A DNA stretch of 64,000 nt from Pseudomonas rhizosphaerae (lineage in GTDB: Bacteria; Pseudomonadota; Gammaproteobacteria; Pseudomonadales; Pseudomonadaceae), in assembly GCF_000761155.1 (NCBI RefSeq), contig NZ_CP009533.1, positions 4,078,001-4,142,000 on the forward strand, in the 5' to 3' direction. This document shows, piece after piece, positions 38,166-49,857 of the stretch. Position 1 is the stretch's first letter. Every line of letters starts with the position of its first letter. The notes beneath the pieces are model-generated. The model saw nothing but the letters and a program-made list of their open reading frames with translations. It was not told where the DNA came from and did no database searches. The position numbers were made by a program, and so were the translations under genes.

Positions 38166-40902
38166 GATAACCTTGAATGCCCTTGTCGAGGAAACCCTCG
38201 ACCTTATTGCCTACCACGCCACCGAGGCCCTTCAGCACGATTTGCAGGAAGACGCCATGGTCGCCTTTTTCGTTCTGCGGGGCGGCCTGGCTGTATTCGT
38301 CGTAGTCAACCCAGTAGCGGTTGATCAGACGCATCTTCCAGCAGCAGTTGTCGTATTCGAAACCACCAAAGGCTTCCAGCGTGCGGTTGCGGTTGTAGTC
38401 GAACTGCCAGCGGCTGATGACGCTCCACTGCGGCACGATCGGCCACATGACCGAGAAGTCATGCTGCTGGATCTTGTAGTAGTCCTTCACGTAGTTCGGA
38501 TCGCCCGGCTGACCGTAGTCGCCACCGAAGGTCCAGCGACCGGTCGCCGAATCGTAGTGGACGGTGTCGTCGCGGTAGCGATAGCCCAGGTTGACCACCT
38601 TATTGGGGTTGTCTTCAGGCTGGTAATGGAACATCGCGCTGCCCGAACGAGTGCTGCGGCTGTCCGGATCCCAGTTGAAGTCCGAGCTGAAGCGCCAGTC
38701 GCGGTTGAAGCGGTATTCGTATTCCAGCGCGTACGGTGAAACGTTGGCCTGGGCATCGTCGCGGGTCTTGAAGTCGACGCCCGGCAGCTGCACTTCACGA
38801 TCCTTGAAGTACACAGCCTGGCCGACGCTCACACGCTGACGCTCGAAGCCGTTTTCTTCGATCCAGCGGCTGGTCACGCCCAGCGACAGCTTGTTCTCGT
38901 CGCCCACGCGGTCGGAACCGGTGAAGCGGTTTTCGCGGAACAGCGAGCCGTAGCTGAAAGTGGTTTCCGAGGTGTCGAACACCGGAATGTCGGTCTGGTC
39001 TTCCTCGGGTACATAGAGGTAGAACAGGCGCGGCTCCAGGGTCTGGCGGAAGTTGGTGCCGAACATCTGCGTGTCGCGATCGAAATACAAGCCGCTGTCG
39101 ATGCTGGCGATCGGTACGCCGCGGTTCTGCGAGCTGCCGTATTTCTCGTCGGCCAGCAGGCTGTTCTTGCCCTGGCTGTCCAGGTCCAGATCGTACTGGG
39201 TGTACTTGTACTTGAGCGACGGACGCACGAAGCCCCAGTTCCAGTTCAGCGGCAGCGCCACGCCCGGTTCCAGGTTCAGGCGGTTGCCGTTGGCACGCGC
39301 CAGGCCCAGAACGTTGTTGTCGATGCGACGCTCGCCGAAGCCGTCTTCATTGATGAACGTACCGGTGCGCAGATCACGTTCGAAACGAACGATCTCGCTG
39401 TTGTAGGTAAAGTCCAGACCACCCGGATGGTAGGGCAGCGCACCGGTGAAGGTGATCTGCGGCATGCGGTTGTACGGGGTGATGTCGGCCACGGTCGCCA
39501 GCTTGTACGCCTGGGCGTTCAAACGGGCGGTGTAGGTATCGCCACGATAGGTCAGGGCACCCTGCTGGTTGATCCAGTCGGTGCGCTCGACGCCGATCTG
39601 GTCGGACTGCAGGTCCTGGAAGTAGTAAGGATCGCTGATGTCGGTGTAGTCGACTTCAGTGGTCAGGCGCGAATCCAGGCCACCCTTGTGCTGCCAGTTG
39701 ACCATCCAGCGCGTCTTGTCGTAGTCGGACTGCAGACGGCGATCGTCATTCTCGTCGTTGAGGTACGCACCGCCGAACTGGCCTTCGCTGGTCTTGGTCA
39801 GGTAGCGGAATTCGCCTTCCATCATCACGCCGCGCTTGGCCATGTAGCGCGGGTACAACGTGGCGTCGTAGTTGGGCGCCAGGTTGAAGTAGTACGGGGT
39901 GACGAGGGTGAAACCGCTGTCGCTGTCGGTGGCGAAGGACGGCGGGAGGAAGCCGGACTGGCGACGGTCGTCGATCGGGAAGTAGATATACGGCGTGTAC
40001 AGCACCGGAATATCCTTCACACGAAGGGTGACGTTGGTCGCGGTGCCGAAGCCAGTGGCCGGGTTCAGCGTGATGTTGTTGCCCTTGAGCTGCCAGGCGT
40101 TGCTGTCCGGCTCGCAAGTGGTGTAGGTACCGTCCTTGAGGCGGATGATCGCGTTCTCGGCGCGCTTGGCGTACAGCGCGTTGCCGCGGATACGCGACTT
40201 GTGCAGCACATACTCGGCGTTGTCGACCTGCGCTTCGCCGGTGTCGAGCTGGACCTGGGCGTGGTCGCCCACCACCAGTGCGCCGTTGTCGCGCAGCTTG
40301 ACGTTGCCGTTGAGCTCGCCGCGGTTCTCGGCCTGATGCAGGCTGGCCTCGTCGGCCTCGATCTGCATGCTGCCCTGGCGCATCACCACGTCACCGGCCA
40401 GCGAAGCAACTTGCTCCTCGGTCTGGTAGCGCGAAGCCTTAGCGCCGATGAAGGTCGGTGCCTCGCTCTTGGGCGTGTTGTCGTTCATGCCCGGGCGCAC
40501 CGGCTCGATGTACGCACCGGAACAGTACGGTCCGGTTTCGGCCAACTGGGCGGCGGTCAGCTTGCTGCGCGGCACCCAGTCGAGATGGCTGTAGTCGGGG
40601 CTGCGCGAGCTCAGGCCGCGGCCCTTGCTCTGCGTGACCGCCACCGGCCCGACGGTTTTCTCTTCGCGCGAAGAGGCACCGCTGCCATCGCTGGCCACTG
40701 CGGCACCATCGTGCACGGGACGCGGCGGCAACTGCGCGGCGGGAGCCTTGGGGTTGCAGTCCCAGGCACCGGCAGCGGAGACTTGGCAGTCGAATTGCTC
40801 AGCAGCAAAGACGAACTGGGTGGCCATGGGTTGCATCACCAGCAAACCGCCAGTGACCAGCAACGGAAATTTTTTACGAAACGCGGGGGATTTCAATGCC
40901 AT
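38140..40902 (-). CDS. lptD: LPS-assembly outer membrane protein LptD
   Basis: 920 residues from [15 protein letters not shown]; the frame is open 17 codons upstream. The signal peptide ends near FVFAAEQ. An OstA-type N-terminal domain ([19 protein letters not shown]) precedes a large beta-barrel. Cysteines near the N-terminus (FDCQ...WDCN) and a C-terminal pair (DNCCWK) can form the inter-domain disulfides known for LptD. With LptE it inserts LPS in the outer leaflet. The N-terminal extension is longer than in E. coli, usual for Pseudomonas. It is divergent from amgK. Confidence 0.96.
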   Translation of the reverse strand: MALKSPAFRKKFPLLVTGGLLVMQPMATQFVFAAEQFDCQVSAAGAWDCNPKAPAAQLPPRPVHDGAAVASDGSGASSREEKTVGPVAVTQSKGRGLSSRSPDYSHLDWVPRSKLTAAQLAETGPYCSGAYIEPVRPGMNDNTPKSEAPTFIGAKASRYQTEEQVASLAGDVVMRQGSMQIEADEASLHQAENRGELNGNVKLRDNGALVVGDHAQVQLDTGEAQVDNAEYVLHKSRIRGNALYAKRAENAIIRLKDGTYTTCEPDSNAWQLKGNNITLNPATGFGTATNVTLRVKDIPVLYTPYIYFPIDDRRQSGFLPPSFATDSDSGFTLVTPYYFNLAPNYDATLYPRYMAKRGVMMEGEFRYLTKTSEGQFGGAYLNDENDDRRLQSDYDKTRWMVNWQHKGGLDSRLTTEVDYTDISDPYYFQDLQSDQIGVERTDWINQQGALTYRGDTYTARLNAQAYKLATVADITPYNRMPQITFTGALPYHPGGLDFTYNSEIVRFERDLRTGTFINEDGFGERRIDNNVLGLARANGNRLNLEPGVALPLNWNWGFVRPSLKYKYTQYDLDLDSQGKNSLLADEKYGSSQNRGVPIASIDSGLYFDRDTQMFGTNFRQTLEPRLFYLYVPEEDQTDIPVFDTSETTFSYGSLFRENRFTGSDRVGDENKLSLGVTSRWIEENGFERQRVSVGQAVYFKDREVQLPGVDFKTRDDAQANVSPYALEYEYRFNRDWRFSSDFNWDPDSRSTRSGSAMFHYQPEDNPNKVVNLGYRYRDDTVHYDSATGRWTFGGDYGQPGDPNYVKDYYKIQQHDFSVMWPIVPQWSVISRWQFDYNRNRTLEAFGGFEYDNCCWKMRLINRYWVDYDEYSQAAPQNEKGDHGVFLQIVLKGLGGVVGNKVEGFLDKGIQGYREREDQAM

Positions 40903-41003
40903 CTTATTAGTCCGGGCTTCCTGCGTGCCATCTTGCCCGCGGGGGGGCCGCACGCCTCTCGATGGTCTGAAAAAGATGCTGGATAATAAAGCATGACCCG
41001 CTT

Positions 41004-41019
41004 GACGGCTAGCGCCGTC
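41004..41019 (+). promoter_or_regulatory. Stem-loop in the amgK leader
   Basis: GACGGC-TAGC-GCCGTC, a perfect 6-bp stem immediately before the GGAG at 41020-41023 that precedes the amgK ATG at 41033. The stem lies directly against the likely ribosome site and could limit access. A -10-like GGATAAT is at about 40981-40987. Function is inferred. Confidence 0.35.
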
Positions 41020-41032
41020 GGAGACCCTTGCA

Positions 41033-42702
<1,670 letters not shown>

Positions 42703-42703
42703 T

Positions 42704-43471
42704 ATGTTGTGGCCCACCACGGTAGTCGGCGCGGCAGCAGGTTATGCCGTCGCTGACATTCCAGGGGCGCTGCTGGGCCTGGTGCTCGGTCAGGCGCTGG
42801 ATCGACACCTCAGGTTGCAGACCTGGGGTGAGCTGAAGGACAGGCTCAAGGGCAAGTCGGTGCTGCGCGACCAAGAGCTGTTGTTCGTGCTCCTGGGCCG
42901 AGTGGCCAAGGCCGAAGGGCAGGTGCTGGCGGCGCATATCCAGCAGGCGCGCCTGGAGATGCGCTCGCTGAACCTCAACGAACAGGCACGTCGACGCGCC
43001 ATCGGTGCGTTCAACCGAGGCAAGGCAGGCGGCGATCAGCTGCGCGGCCACTTGCTGCGCCTCAAGCATCAACCCAATTCGGCCGAGGGTGTGTTGCGTG
43101 CCTGTTGGCGGATGGTCTGGGCCGATGGTCAGGCCGGGACCGCCGAGCGCGAGCTGGTGGTCACCTGGGGCAAGTGGCTGGGCTGGTCTTCGGCGCGTGT
43201 GCAGGGGCTGGGGCAGGACTACGAGCCGCGTCACAAGCCAGTGGCCAAGCGTGGCGGCGCCTACGAGGAAGCGATGCGCCTGCTCGGCGTTTCGTCGACC
43301 ACCGAACCCGACCAGATCAAGCGCGCCTACCGGCGTCTGCTGAGCCGTCATCATCCCGACAAGCTGGTGGGCGGCGGTGCGACTCCGGCGCAGATTCGCG
43401 AAGCGACCGACCGTACCCGCGAGCTGCACAACGCCTACAGCCTGATCCGCGAGCGCCGCGACCTGCGTTAG
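42704..43471 (+). CDS. djlA: DjlA-like membrane-anchored J-domain co-chaperone
   Basis: 255 residues. A short N-terminal hydrophobic segment (AAAGYAVADIPGALLGLVLG) anchors it. A TerB-like helical domain fills the middle. The C-terminal J domain has RHHPDKLVGGG with the invariant HPD. It should recruit DnaK at the inner membrane, as E. coli DjlA does in envelope stress signalling. It follows murU almost directly and is probably co-transcribed. Confidence 0.9.
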   Translation: MLWPTTVVGAAAGYAVADIPGALLGLVLGQALDRHLRLQTWGELKDRLKGKSVLRDQELLFVLLGRVAKAEGQVLAAHIQQARLEMRSLNLNEQARRRAIGAFNRGKAGGDQLRGHLLRLKHQPNSAEGVLRACWRMVWADGQAGTAERELVVTWGKWLGWSSARVQGLGQDYEPRHKPVAKRGGAYEEAMRLLGVSSTTEPDQIKRAYRRLLSRHHPDKLVGGGATPAQIREATDRTRELHNAYSLIRERRDLR

Positions 43472-43502
43472 CAGGCGGATCGGGCAGCGATCGCGCAGTC
43501 GC

Positions 43503-44447
43503 CTACTGCGCGCTCAATGCGCCCTTGACCCGCCTGAACAGTTGCTCGGCCTGTGCGGCCTTGTCCGGCAGCGACTTGAGCGACACCTGGGAATACGTCA
43601 CACCTTTGTGCCGCTTGCTTGCCTGCAGGCGCAGTTGCGCGGCGGCCGCTGCCGCCTGACGATCGCTGTAGAAAATATCCGTAGTCGGTACCTTGAGCAG
43701 CGCGGCCAGTTCGTCGATCTGCTGGGGCGCGTTGTCCGGTGTGCGGGTATCCACCAGCATCAGCTTCTGGACGTGCGCCGGCTGCCGCTCGGCCATGTAG
43801 CGGGTCGCCCAGTAGGCGCCGCTGCCGTGCCCCAGCAGCACGATGCTGCGTGAATTGTGCTGCTGGGCGAACGCGATACCCGCCTCGATGCGCGCGAAGA
43901 TGCGCTCGGCGTCTACCTGCATCGGGTCTTGCAACTGAACTTCAGTGCTGGCCGTGTCGGCATCCTGCGCAGTGGCCTTTTCTACCCCTGCTCCGGCATC
44001 CGGCGGCGTCGCCTGAGTTTCAGTGGTCACCGGCAGCGGCGGCTTCTCCGCTGGCCGGGCCGAAGGCATCTGGCTGACCAAGTCTGGCAGGCTGAGGCTC
44101 AGGCTGTTGAACGCGGCATCCGGCAGCTTGCGCCGCAACGGCCCCACACCCTGGGGCCAGTCGGCGCTTTCCCCCGCGCCCGGCACGATGATCACTGTGC
44201 CCTGAGCATCCGCGGTATTGGCCGGGCGCCACAACGACAGGAACTCGTCGCTGCCAGCCTGCAACTGCTGCTGTTCGCTGGCGGGCAACTGACGTTCCAG
44301 TGCTTGCGCATCTTCCACGCTTCGCTCCAGCAAAGGCTGGCGAACATCCGCGGCCTCCTTGGCAGGCGCGGCCTCTTCGGCCAGGGCAACGCCGTGCAGG
44401 GGAACGAGCAGTGCCAGGCAGACAGCGCTTAGTCGAACAACTTTCAT
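43503..44447 (-). CDS. DUF3530 family secreted alpha/beta-hydrolase-like protein
   Basis: 314 residues. The signal peptide is VVRLSAVCLALLVPLHGVALA. An alpha/beta-hydrolase-like core follows, with VIIVPGAGESADWP (oxyanion region) and VLLGHGSGAYWA, a GxGxG-like nucleophile elbow with Ser. A low-complexity Pro/Thr/Ala insert (around residues 130-170) separates these parts. The substrate is unknown; the family is described only as DUF3530. It converges on djlA. Confidence 0.85.
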   Translation of the reverse strand: MKVVRLSAVCLALLVPLHGVALAEEAAPAKEAADVRQPLLERSVEDAQALERQLPASEQQQLQAGSDEFLSLWRPANTADAQGTVIIVPGAGESADWPQGVGPLRRKLPDAAFNSLSLSLPDLVSQMPSARPAEKPPLPVTTETQATPPDAGAGVEKATAQDADTASTEVQLQDPMQVDAERIFARIEAGIAFAQQHNSRSIVLLGHGSGAYWATRYMAERQPAHVQKLMLVDTRTPDNAPQQIDELAALLKVPTTDIFYSDRQAAAAAAQLRLQASKRHKGVTYSQVSLKSLPDKAAQAEQLFRRVKGALSAQ

Positions 44448-44630
44448 CGGTGCTTCCCTTTCAAATGCTTTGCGTCCGAATGAATGATTCGCTTCCTTGA
44501 TACCGGTGAGGGTAGGGCTGCCATCAACGCAATCTGACAGGTGATCCCGTTCTCGCGGATAATCTCCAGGCCGGTCGAAATCCGAAGCCTAAAGCTTAGT
44601 GCCATTCACGCAAAGGTCGTTCATACCGAA

Positions 44631-46688
44631 ATGTGCTCACTGCTGCGCCGCCTTTCCCTGCTGGGCTGGTTGTGCCTGCCACTGCTCGTGCACGGCGCTT
44701 CTGCCGTGCCCAGCCCGAAACTGCCTCTCGATGCCGAGCAGAGCCACTGGCTGGACGCCCACCGCACCTTGCGTGTAGGGCTGGTGCTGCAACAGCCCTA
44801 TGCGCAACTGGACCGTCGCCTGGGTCAGTTGTCCGGCGTCAATGTCGACCTGATGAACTGGCTGGCCAACGCCATGCAAGCGCAGTTGACCTGGCGCAAC
44901 TACACCGACCAGGCGGCCCTGGAGCAGGGCTTGCGCGCGGGCGAAGTGGACCTGGCGCCGGGTCTGGCGCAAACGCCTGCGGGATTGAAGCTGTGGCAGT
45001 TTTCCGACCCCTACCTGCGCGTGCCGCAGTTGTTGGTCGGCGAGCGTAACGGCGAGATCGCGATCGACCTGGAGAAACTGTCCCCCATCGACCGGGTGGC
45101 CGTGCGTATGCCTGGCGCCGTGGCCGACTATCTGCGCAACACCTACAGCGACCTCAACCTGCAAGGAGTGCCACTGGAGCGCCAAGCCTTGCAGTTGCTG
45201 CTCAGCCAGCAGGCACGCTATGCCGTGGTGGACGAGGCGCAGTGGGGTCGACTGTCCCGCGAGGCCGAGTTCGACAGCTTGATGGTGGTCGGCGACATCG
45301 GCTATCCCCAACTGCTGCGGGTGGCAACCCGGCGTGACTGGCCGCAGTTGGCGCACATCGTCACCGCAGCGTTGGAGTCCTTGCCCGCCAGGGACCTGGA
45401 ACGGCTGCACGAGCGTTGGTTGCAGCCCCAGTCTGCACGCCTGAGCGAGTCCCGGGGGTTCTGGCAGAACCTGTGTCTGCTGCTGGCGCTGATCGCAGTG
45501 GTCAGCGTCGTCTCGCTGATCTGGCAGCGCCGCCAGGTCCATGCCCTGGAACGGCAACTGCTGGCAGCCCGAGAAGACCTGGCACAACGTACGGCGAGCG
45601 AGGAGGCCTTGCGGGTCAATCAGTTTTCCATCGAACAAAGCACCGTCGGCATTCTCTGGGTGAACTGGGACAGCCATGTGCGCTACGCCAACCGTGCCGC
45701 CGAGCGCATGCTCGGCTACGGCACCGGCGCCGTGGTGGACAAGCCCCTGGTCGACTTCGAACCGGGCCTGAGCATGGATCGCTGGCTGAACCTGTGGCGG
45801 CTGGCGCGGACCAGCGAAGACGCTGCGCAAACCTTCGAAACCCAGTGCGTGCGGGCCGACGGCAGTATCCTGCCCACCGACGTCTCGCTGAGCTTCCTGC
45901 GCTTTCGCGAAGCCGAATACCTGGTGGTCTACCTCACCGACGTCACCGAACGGCGCCGCGCCCTGGCTGCGCTGCAACACAGCGAAGCCCAGCTGCGCGA
46001 GCTATCGGCGCATCTGGAAACTGTGCGCGAAGAAGAAAAGGCGCGCATTGCTCGGGAAGTTCATGACGAGCTGGGGCAGATACTTACGGTGCTGAAACTG
46101 GAAACATCCATGTGCGAACTCGCCTACGCCGACCTCGACAGCGGGCTGCGCGAGCGCCTCAACAGCATGAAGCGCCTGATCGCCCAGCTGTTCCAGCAGG
46201 TGCGCGACGTCGCCACCGCCTTGCGTCCACCGATCCTGGACGCTGGCATTGCCTCGGCCATCGAATGGCAAGCCCATCGCTTCGAAGAACGCACCCAGAT
46301 CCCCTGCCTGGTCAGCGTCCCGGAGCAACTGCCCGCGCTGGACGACGCCAAGGCAGTCGGTCTTTTCCGCATCCTGCAAGAGGCGCTGACCAATGTCATT
46401 CGCCACGCCCAGGCGCATACTGTGCAAATTGACCTGAGCCAGACAGGGCATGACCTGCACCTGTCGATCGTCGACGACGGTTGCGGCTTCGACCCGGCGC
46501 GGGTGAGCCCGCTGTCGTTTGGCCTGGTCGGCATGCGTGAACGGGTGCTGATGCTCGGGGGGCGGCTCGAACTGAGCAGCCAACTGGGGGAGGGCACGGC
46601 CCTGACCGTCACCGTGCCGTTGACTGAGACTGAGACTGAGACTGTGCCGTCGAATGACCGTACCGTCGAACCGATTTCCGGAGAGTAG
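44631..46688 (+). CDS. Sensor histidine kinase with periplasmic SBP domain and PAS
   Basis: 685 residues from MCSLLRRLSLLGWLCLPLLVHGASA, a signal peptide; the frame is open to 44541. A periplasmic SBP_bac_3-like domain (LRVGLVLQQPYAQLD...) runs to a transmembrane helix (LCLLLALIAVVSVVSLIW). A PAS domain, a HisKA_3 dimerisation helix with the phospho-accepting His in REVHDELGQ, and an HATPase domain (ALTNVIRHA, DDGCGFD, GMRERV) follow. The C-terminus has a short repeated ET run from a GAGACT tandem. It is of the NarL/UhpB class and pairs with the LuxR-type regulator 4 bp downstream. The periplasmic ligand, perhaps an amino acid, is not readable. Confidence 0.92.
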   Translation: MCSLLRRLSLLGWLCLPLLVHGASAVPSPKLPLDAEQSHWLDAHRTLRVGLVLQQPYAQLDRRLGQLSGVNVDLMNWLANAMQAQLTWRNYTDQAALEQGLRAGEVDLAPGLAQTPAGLKLWQFSDPYLRVPQLLVGERNGEIAIDLEKLSPIDRVAVRMPGAVADYLRNTYSDLNLQGVPLERQALQLLLSQQARYAVVDEAQWGRLSREAEFDSLMVVGDIGYPQLLRVATRRDWPQLAHIVTAALESLPARDLERLHERWLQPQSARLSESRGFWQNLCLLLALIAVVSVVSLIWQRRQVHALERQLLAAREDLAQRTASEEALRVNQFSIEQSTVGILWVNWDSHVRYANRAAERMLGYGTGAVVDKPLVDFEPGLSMDRWLNLWRLARTSEDAAQTFETQCVRADGSILPTDVSLSFLRFREAEYLVVYLTDVTERRRALAALQHSEAQLRELSAHLETVREEEKARIAREVHDELGQILTVLKLETSMCELAYADLDSGLRERLNSMKRLIAQLFQQVRDVATALRPPILDAGIASAIEWQAHRFEERTQIPCLVSVPEQLPALDDAKAVGLFRILQEALTNVIRHAQAHTVQIDLSQTGHDLHLSIVDDGCGFDPARVSPLSFGLVGMRERVLMLGGRLELSSQLGEGTALTVTVPLTETETETVPSNDRTVEPISGE

Positions 46689-46692
46689 CCCG

Positions 46693-47322
46693 ATGATTCG
46701 AGTGCTGGTGGCCGAAGACCACACCATCGTGCGTGAAGGCATCAAGCAATTGCTTGCCCTGGCCAAGGACCTGGTGGTGGCAGGCGAGGCGGGCAACGGC
46801 GAGCAGTTGCTGGACATCTTGCGCTGCACGCCTTGCGACGTGGTCCTGCTGGACATCTCCATGCCCGGCGTCAACGGTCTGGAGGCCATTCCACGGATCC
46901 GCGCCTTGAGCCATCCGCCGGCCATTCTGGTGTTGTCCATGCACGACGAGGCGCAGATGGCCGCTCGCGCATTGAAGGTCGGCGCGGCCGGTTACGCCAC
47001 CAAGGACAGCGATCCGGCTCTGCTGCTGACCGCCATCCGTCGAGTGGCAGCGGGCGGACGCTACATCGACCCAGCCTTGGCTGACCGCATGGTTTTCGAA
47101 GTCGGCCTCACCGATGCCCGCCCACTCCATGCCTCGCTGTCAGAGCGCGAGTTCTCGGTGTTCGAGCGCCTGGCCCAAGGCGCCAACGTCAATGACATCG
47201 CCCAGCAGTTGGCGCTGAGCAGCAAGACCATCAGCACCCACAAGGCGCGCCTCATGCACAAGCTCAACGTGGCTTCGCTGGCCGAGCTGGTGAAGTACGC
47301 CATGGAGCACAAGCTGGTCTGA
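46693..47322 (+). CDS. LuxR/NarL family response regulator
   Basis: 209 residues from MIRVLVAEDHTIVREGIKQLL; the frame is open to 46654 inside the kinase gene. The receiver domain has the phospho-accepting Asp in VVLLDISMPG and a conserved Lys in YATKDSD. The C-terminal LuxR-type helix-turn-helix is LSEREFSVFERLAQGAN...SSKTISTHKARLMHKL. It is the cognate partner of the kinase just upstream. The neighbouring transporter operon starts 200 bp downstream and is a plausible target, but no binding site was recognised. Confidence 0.93.
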   Translation: MIRVLVAEDHTIVREGIKQLLALAKDLVVAGEAGNGEQLLDILRCTPCDVVLLDISMPGVNGLEAIPRIRALSHPPAILVLSMHDEAQMAARALKVGAAGYATKDSDPALLLTAIRRVAAGGRYIDPALADRMVFEVGLTDARPLHASLSEREFSVFERLAQGANVNDIAQQLALSSKTISTHKARLMHKLNVASLAELVKYAMEHKLV

Positions 47323-47523
47323 AAACGACCACCAAACCCAGGTTCCTGCCATCCAGCCGCTCTAATGCATCTTGCCCATGCTCAAGGGCGACATCTGTGT
47401 AGGGCAATCCCTACCCACAATCTTCCACATTGCCCATGGAAATCTCTCCCAGCCCCCGATTTGCAAGGGCTGCAGCCTTCTCTAGGCTTGCACCCACGGC
47501 AGTCATTCAACGAAGGTGTGGGC

Positions 47524-48639
47524 ATGAGCGAGGCAAGCGCAAAGTCGGACGAGATCCTGGTCAGCTTCCGTGGCGTGCAAAAAAGCTATGACGGTGAAAA
47601 CCTCATCGTCAAAGACCTCAATCTGGACATCCGCAAGGGCGAGTTCCTCACGCTGCTCGGCCCGTCCGGTTCCGGCAAGACCACCAGCCTGATGATGCTG
47701 GCGGGGTTCGAAACCCCTACTGCAGGTGAAATCCAGCTGGCCGGCCGCTCGATCAACCATGTGCCGCCGCACAAACGCGACATCGGCATGGTGTTCCAGA
47801 ACTACGCGTTGTTTCCGCACATGACCGTGGCGGAAAACCTGGCCTTCCCGCTGTCCGTGCGCGGTCTGAGCAAGACCGACATCAGCGAGCGGGTCAAACG
47901 CGTGCTCGGCATGGTCCAGCTCGATGCGTTCGCCCAGCGCTATCCGGCGCAATTGTCCGGCGGCCAGCAGCAGCGCGTGGCGCTGGCCCGCGCCCTGGTC
48001 TTCGAACCGCAACTGGTGCTCATGGACGAACCCCTGGGTGCGCTGGACAAGCAACTGCGCGAGCACATGCAGATGGAGATCAAGCACCTGCACCAGCGCC
48101 TGGGCGTGACCGTGGTGTACGTGACCCACGATCAGGGCGAAGCCCTGACCATGTCCGACCGCGTGGCCGTGTTCCATCAAGGCGAGATCCAGCAGATCGC
48201 CCCGCCGCGTGCGCTCTACGAAGAGCCGAAGAACACTTTCGTCGCCAACTTCATCGGCGAGAACAACCGTATCAACGGACGCCTGCTCAGCCGTGATGGC
48301 GAGCGTTGCATCGTCGAGCTGCCACGCGGGGAAAAGGTCGAGGCGCTGGCGATCAATGTCGGCCAGGTGGGCGCCCCGGTGACCTTGTCCATTCGTCCCG
48401 AGCGGGTTCGCCTCAACGGCCACAGCGGCGAGTGCATCAATCGTTTCTCGGGGCGCGTGGCCGAATTCATCTACCTGGGCGACCACGTACGTGTCCGCCT
48501 CGAGGTATGTGGCAAGACCGATTTCTTCGTCAAGCAGCCCATCGCCCAGCTCGACCCGGCCTTGGCCGTGGGCGATGTGGTGCCGCTGGGCTGGCCCCTG
48601 GAGCATGCCCGCGCTCTGGACCCGTTATTGGAGCAGTGA
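47524..48639 (+). CDS. Spermidine/putrescine-type ABC transporter ATPase
   Basis: 371 residues from MSEASAKSDEILVSFRGVQKSY; the frame is open to 47365 without homology. The ABC ATPase has Walker A GPSGSGKTTS, Q-loop FQNYALFPHM, signature LSGGQQQRV and Walker B LVLMDEP. A TOBE domain follows at the C-terminus. It powers import with the binding protein and the two permeases immediately downstream, in PotA-PotD-PotB-PotC-like order. The substrate is a polyamine or related compound by family, not by direct evidence. Confidence 0.92.
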   Translation: MSEASAKSDEILVSFRGVQKSYDGENLIVKDLNLDIRKGEFLTLLGPSGSGKTTSLMMLAGFETPTAGEIQLAGRSINHVPPHKRDIGMVFQNYALFPHMTVAENLAFPLSVRGLSKTDISERVKRVLGMVQLDAFAQRYPAQLSGGQQQRVALARALVFEPQLVLMDEPLGALDKQLREHMQMEIKHLHQRLGVTVVYVTHDQGEALTMSDRVAVFHQGEIQQIAPPRALYEEPKNTFVANFIGENNRINGRLLSRDGERCIVELPRGEKVEALAINVGQVGAPVTLSIRPERVRLNGHSGECINRFSGRVAEFIYLGDHVRVRLEVCGKTDFFVKQPIAQLDPALAVGDVVPLGWPLEHARALDPLLEQ

Positions 48640-48750
48640 AGGCTTCATCGCAAAAGGTGTATCGCAGAAGTTGTTGCAACCGTACGCAAACGATCAGAGG
48701 CGAACCCATCGCCCCGCGCTTGACCCACATGCACTTGGAGAGACGATTAA

Positions 48751-49785
48751 ATGCTCAAGCACTTGAAATTGACCGGGCTTGCACTCGGCCTGTTCTGGGC
48801 CGGCCAAGCGCTGGCCGCTACCGACCTGACCGTGGTGTCCTTCGGCGGGGCCAACAAGGCTGCCCAGGTCAAGGCGTTCTACGAACCGTGGGAAAAGGCC
48901 GGTTCCGGCAAGATCATCGCCGGTGAATACAACGGCGAAATGGCCAAGGTCAAAGCCATGGTCGACACCAAGAGCGTGTCCTGGGACTTGGTGGAAGTCG
49001 AGTCGCCCGAGCTGTCCCGCGGTTGCGACGAAGGCATGTTCGAAGAGCTCGATCCGGCCCTGTTCGGCAAGCAGGACGACTTCGTCAAAGGCGCCATCCA
49101 ACCCTGCGGCGTCGGCTTCTTCGTCTGGTCCACCGTGCTGGCGTACAACGCCGACAAACTCAAGACCGCACCGTCCAGCTGGGCAGATTTCTGGAACACC
49201 AAAGAGTTTCCCGGCAAGCGTGGCCTGCGCAAGGGCGCCAAGTACACCCTGGAATTCGCCCTGATGGCCGACGGCGTCGCACCCAAGGACGTGTACTCGG
49301 TGCTCGCCACCAAGGCCGGCCAGGACCGCGCCTTCAAGAAGCTCGATGAGCTCAAACCCAGTATCCAGTGGTGGGAAGCCGGTGCCCAGCCACCGCAATA
49401 CCTGGCCTCGGGCGACGTGGTCATGAGTTCGGCCTACAACGGGCGCATCGCTGCAGTGCAGAAGGAGAGCAACCTGAAAGTGGTCTGGAACGGCGGCATC
49501 TACGACTTCGACGCCTGGGCCATTCCCAAAGGTGCCAAGAATGTCGAGGCCGCCAAGAAGTTCATCGCCTGGTCGGTCGCGCCACAGCAGCAGAAGACCT
49601 ATTCGGAGAACATCGCCTACGGCCCTGCCAACACCCAGGCCGTACCGCTGCTGAACAAGGACATTCTCAAGGACATGCCGACCACGCCGGATAACATCGT
49701 CAATCAGGTGCAGATCGATGTGAGCTTCTGGGCCGATAACGGCGAGCAACTCGAGCAACGCTTCAATGCATGGGCGGCCAAGTAA
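48751..49785 (+). CDS. Spermidine/putrescine-type ABC transporter substrate-binding protein
   Basis: 344 residues. The signal peptide MLKHLKLTGLALGLFWAGQALA leads into a mature domain starting ATDLTVVSFGG, typical of the PotD/SBP_bac_8 group. It is periplasmic and delivers substrate to the two permeases downstream. A ribosome site GGAGAG lies upstream. The 111-bp gap to the ATPase gene contains no terminator. Confidence 0.92.
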   Translation: MLKHLKLTGLALGLFWAGQALAATDLTVVSFGGANKAAQVKAFYEPWEKAGSGKIIAGEYNGEMAKVKAMVDTKSVSWDLVEVESPELSRGCDEGMFEELDPALFGKQDDFVKGAIQPCGVGFFVWSTVLAYNADKLKTAPSSWADFWNTKEFPGKRGLRKGAKYTLEFALMADGVAPKDVYSVLATKAGQDRAFKKLDELKPSIQWWEAGAQPPQYLASGDVVMSSAYNGRIAAVQKESNLKVVWNGGIYDFDAWAIPKGAKNVEAAKKFIAWSVAPQQQKTYSENIAYGPANTQAVPLLNKDILKDMPTTPDNIVNQVQIDVSFWADNGEQLEQRFNAWAAK

Positions 49786-49804
49786 TACGCGTCACGGCAC
49801 CCTG

Positions 49805-49830
49805 GGCGCGCCTGCCGGGCGCGCCTCTTT
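49805..49830 (+). terminator. Hairpin between binding-protein and permease genes (attenuator or 3'-end stabiliser)
   Basis: GGCGCGCC-TGCCG-GGCGCGCC followed by TCTTT, 20 bp beyond the binding-protein stop. Such hairpins often raise the amount of the binding protein relative to the membrane subunits by partial termination or by blocking 3' decay. The T-tract is weak. Confidence 0.55.
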
Positions 49831-49857
49831 CGACCTGAATGATTCGCGGAGTTGACC

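Noticed and set aside
39427..40986. Plus-strand ORF of about 519 codons opposite lptD
   Set aside because: Antisense shadow of lptD, rich in repeated G, V, H and R residues, with no recognisable domain.
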